From the NCBI GenBank assembly GCA_033855775.1, contig JAWVFT010000011.1, positions 1-22,168 on the forward strand: DNA of 22,168 bases. The letters run 5' to 3'. The position numbers and the translations under genes were made by a program. The number at the start of each line of letters is the position of its first letter. The stretch's first letter is position 1. Shown piece by piece: positions 21,001 to 22,168 of this stretch. The notes under the pieces were generated by a model that made no database searches, was not told the DNA's origin, and worked only from the letters and a program-made list of their open reading frames with translations. The DNA is from DASVTR01 sp033855775. Lineage in GTDB: Bacteria > Acidobacteriota > Blastocatellia > Pyrinomonadales > Pyrinomonadaceae.

Positions 21001-21588
21001 GGCGCGCGGGTCTATGTCGCGCACGAGCGGGTCCGGGCCGTCTTGCAGGCGAACCCATTCGGGGACGACCCAATCGAGGCGCGCGAGGTTGCGCTTGAGC
21101 GAAGCATAGCTGGAATCGTCCCAGTTGACGTAGAAGCCGATGGACAGCGGGCGGGCCGTTGACGGCGGAGCAGCGACAGCCGCCGGGAGCTCCGGCGTCG
21201 TTATCAAGAGCGGCGGCGCGACCTTTATCTGCGCGGGCCTTTTGCCGGGGACAACGCGCGTCGCCTGAAGCGCGCGGCGCAACTCGGCCTCCGCGCCTCC
21301 GGCCTTCTGCTCGCGCAGCGCGGGCGGCAGCGGCTTTAAATCTTTGGCGTGCGGCAGGCTCTTCGCGGAGGGCAAGTTCAGGCGCGGCAAGAGCGGGTTG
21401 ACGATGACGCTCAAGACGAAGATGGCGGCCAGCGTGGTGACGACGACGGAAAGCGTCAGCGATGTGCGCCGCACGCGACGCCAGCGACGACCCTTCGGGT
21501 CATAGAAAACGGGGGCTTCGGGAGTTGTCAAGAATCTTAACCAATCTGCGAGGGGAAGCTCACTCAACCGCAAGCGGCGTGCGCTCAA
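18046..21588 (-). CDS. GH18-like / NodB polysaccharide deacetylase / GT2 synthase fusion
   Basis: This is an 1180-residue, three-enzyme membrane protein. A basic N-terminus precedes a TM helix (44-66) and a linker (70-145). Residues about 148-450 form a GH18-type barrel (LSIGFYVNWDDSSYASL; FAGLCIDLEEV with Asp258 and Glu260; YLMLMGYDQHW). Residues about 525-730 are a NodB deacetylase with all five motifs: TFDDGPD (533-539), NHTYTH (585-590), RPPYF (624-628), VDPDDW (657-662) and IVLLHD (691-696). After TM helices at about 752-788, residues 808-1040 are a processive GT2 domain: DDGS (843-846), DAD (894-896), ED (985-986) and QRFRW (1022-1026). C-terminal TM helices lie at about 1052-1080, 1102-1120 and 1129-1150. 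By family knowledge, such GT2 enzymes make beta-linked polymers (chitin-, hyaluronan- or PNAG-like), the NodB part de-N-acetylates and the GH18 part cleaves. The start is TTG 21588, the first in the open frame; TTG 21573 is also possible. The Shine-Dalgarno is weak. Confidence 0.88.
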   Translation of the reverse strand: MSARRLRLSELPLADWLRFLTTPEAPVFYDPKGRRWRRVRRTSLTLSVVVTTLAAIFVLSVIVNPLLPRLNLPSAKSLPHAKDLKPLPPALREQKAGGAEAELRRALQATRVVPGKRPAQIKVAPPLLITTPELPAAVAAPPSTARPLSIGFYVNWDDSSYASLKRNLARLDWVVPEWVRLQDGPDPLVRDIDPRALDFIRRERPATPIIPLVQNYQNEEWNSELLARSVGDEQARQRLVAALTRLVAENNFAGLCIDLEEVPAAQQAGLYSFMQELHAAFQKRGWIVAQAVPFDNPDWNYRAYAATTDYLMLMGYDQHWATSRPGSIAAQDWFEQTLRRRMTELDPSRTIVCFGNYGYDWSDAAEEAPEVSFQETVLAARDSEAVIKFDTATRNPYFTYDESDGSHHTVWFLDAVTAYNQMRASSAYHPAGFALWRLGSEDPSLWSVFGSPAPSQEDAGATTDGLRLIRYGYDIDFEGTGEILQVTAEPQDGAREIKRDDASGLIAAENYTAIPSGYVIRRAGDQPGLVALTFDDGPDADWTPRILDVLKQEQVAASFFIIGENGQENPDLVRRIVREGHDIGNHTYTHPNLGEIPGRITDLELNATERLIESLTGRSTTLFRPPYFGDAEPTTPDEVEPIVRAERLGYLTVGLHVDPDDWALPGTDEIVSKTIEGITNKALDSDQRGQIVLLHDGGGNREQTLAALPRIIHELKARGYRFVTVSELSGLTQLQTMPVVAPQGFFARADSVTFYALALLGHALHWLFLGGIVLGVGRLTVILLLALAQWWRARRREQTGAGATYNPFISVIVPAYKEERVIAQTIESLLGSSYAAFEIIVVDDGSPDGTAEVVRERFSNEPRVRLLTKENGGKAVALNFGLEHAHGEIIIGLDADTLFEPSTMSALAHRFHDPQIGAVAGNAKVGNRINLVTRWQALEYITSQNLDRRAFSSLNCITVVPGAVGAWRRDVLERAGGFSSDTLAEDQDLTLRVRKLGYKIGYSERAVAWTEAPDTLRSLARQRFRWSFGTLQCMWKHRDALFRPRYGALGFVSLPNVWVFQILFPLVSPVMDLMVIWSLLGALLERLEHPTQYALTSNPKQIIFYYALFLAIDWLAAAVAFALEKGERWRLLWLLFLQRFGYRQVMYLVMLKSVANAARGALVGWGKLERKATVTARQSP

Positions 21589-21590
21589 GC

Positions 21591-21626
21591 TCGCTTTTCA
21601 TCAAATGTCAGCGCTCGCGTTTCATC
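21591..21626. repeat. Two imperfect direct repeats in the leader of the fusion gene
   Basis: TCGCTTTTCATC (21591-21602) and TCGCGTTTCATC (21615-21626) are 24 bp apart and differ at one position. Their reverse complements contain GATGAAA, the same word seen in the 19-bp repeats at 3975-4024. The rest of the 129-bp gap up to folA shows no convincing promoter. Confidence 0.35.
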
Positions 21627-21717
21627 TAACGCAAGCTGCTCTCTGCTCTCTGGCTCGACTGCTCGTCTGATGCTTCCTTCATTATTTACGGAAGCTTGAC
21701 GCGCCAAACTTTTTTCT

Positions 21718-22168
21718 TCAACGTCGCTCGTAAAACTTCACAATCAATTCTTCATCGAGCCTGAGCGTTTGCGTCGTCTCGAAGCCGTCCAGAAAGTTTG
21801 CGGGCATGAACGTGTCCGCGCCTTCGACGGTGAGCGGCGCTTGCGTGACAATCCAGCGCTCAATCTCCACGAGAAACGTCTCGTAAATTTGCCTGCCGCC
21901 GATGATGAAGATGTCGCAGGAGAGATACGGCGCGAGCGAGAGAATCGCCTGCTTGTCTCTGAGGACAACGACCGCAGGCTGCGGCTCGATTTCCGAACGC
22001 CTGCTCAAGACCAGATTGAGCCGCCCCGGCAGAGGCTTCCTGAGCGTGAGCCATGTCGTGTGGCCCATGACGCAGGCGTGGCCCGTCGTCTGCTGCCGGA
22101 AAAACTTGAGGTCGGAAGAGTAATGCCACGGCAACGCGCCGCCTCGCCCGATAGCTCCGTTTAAGTCA
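21718..22168 (-). CDS. folA: Dihydrofolate reductase, 5' end cut by the window edge
   Basis: This enzyme reduces dihydrofolate to tetrahydrofolate with NADPH. The frame is open to the right edge and reads DLNGAIGRGGALPWHYSSDLKFF (in pieces) before any in-frame start, so the true N-terminus lies beyond 22168. Diagnostic residues are GAIGRGGALPW (cofactor loop, Met20-loop region), the catalytic acid in SSDLKFF, VMGHTTW, the substrate-binding Arg in PLPGRLNLVLS, and IIGGRQIYETFL. About 149 residues are visible of a usual 160-170. It ends 129 nt before the fusion gene, on the same strand. Confidence 0.93.
   Translation of the reverse strand, partial: DLNGAIGRGGALPWHYSSDLKFFRQQTTGHACVMGHTTWLTLRKPLPGRLNLVLSRRSEIEPQPAVVVLRDKQAILSLAPYLSCDIFIIGGRQIYETFLVEIERWIVTQAPLTVEGADTFMPANFLDGFETTQTLRLDEELIVKFYERR

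Overview
The window is GC-rich and gene-dense. From about 2.1 kb to the right edge every recognisable gene lies on the minus strand. A bacterial housekeeping order (rimP-nusA-infB-rbfA-nrnA, then cobO, then accD-folC), long low-complexity tails on NusA and IF-2, a lipobox protein and exopolysaccharide-type enzymes suggest a diderm-type, non-proteobacterial chromosome. My best guess is Acidobacteriota (Blastocatellia-like). That assignment is inference from style and gene content; no rRNA gene is present to confirm it.

Layout, left to right. Positions 1-542 hold the C-terminal end of a plus-strand membrane-anchored BatA/VWA-type protein whose frame is interrupted by a stop at 36-38. A plus-strand lipoprotein with an HExxH metallopeptidase motif follows (665-1996). 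It converges on the minus-strand block across a hairpin at 2037-2068. Read in the direction of transcription (right to left), that block is: folA (5' end outside the window); a giant GH18 / polysaccharide deacetylase / GT2 fusion; a promoter and leader terminator; rimP, nusA, infB, rbfA, nrnA, cobO; a possible 65-codon small ORF; accD, folC, a NUDIX hydrolase, a CPBP membrane protease, a CrtI-like FAD oxidoreductase and a secreted alpha/beta hydrolase.

The genes form three functional groups. rimP, infB and rbfA serve 30S maturation and initiation, nusA serves transcription elongation and termination, and nrnA degrades short RNAs. cobO, accD, folC and folA are cofactor, lipid and folate enzymes. 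The fusion protein looks like a self-contained synthase/deacetylase/hydrolase for a beta-linked amino-sugar polymer.

Two non-coding features stand out. First, a perfect TATAAT box is followed, before rimP, by a short hairpin and a U-rich tract; this is a candidate attenuator placed where NusA could control its own operon. Second, four intra-operon junctions (nudix/cpbp, accD/folC, rbfA/nrnA, infB/rbfA) carry phased 7-bp repeats folded back as inverted arms, up to 31 bp with one mismatch. One arm touches or contains the stop codon of the upstream gene, and the other lies just before a start codon with no visible Shine-Dalgarno sequence. Different heptamers are used, yet three of the four share short flank and loop words, so they look like one family of structured intergenic elements.
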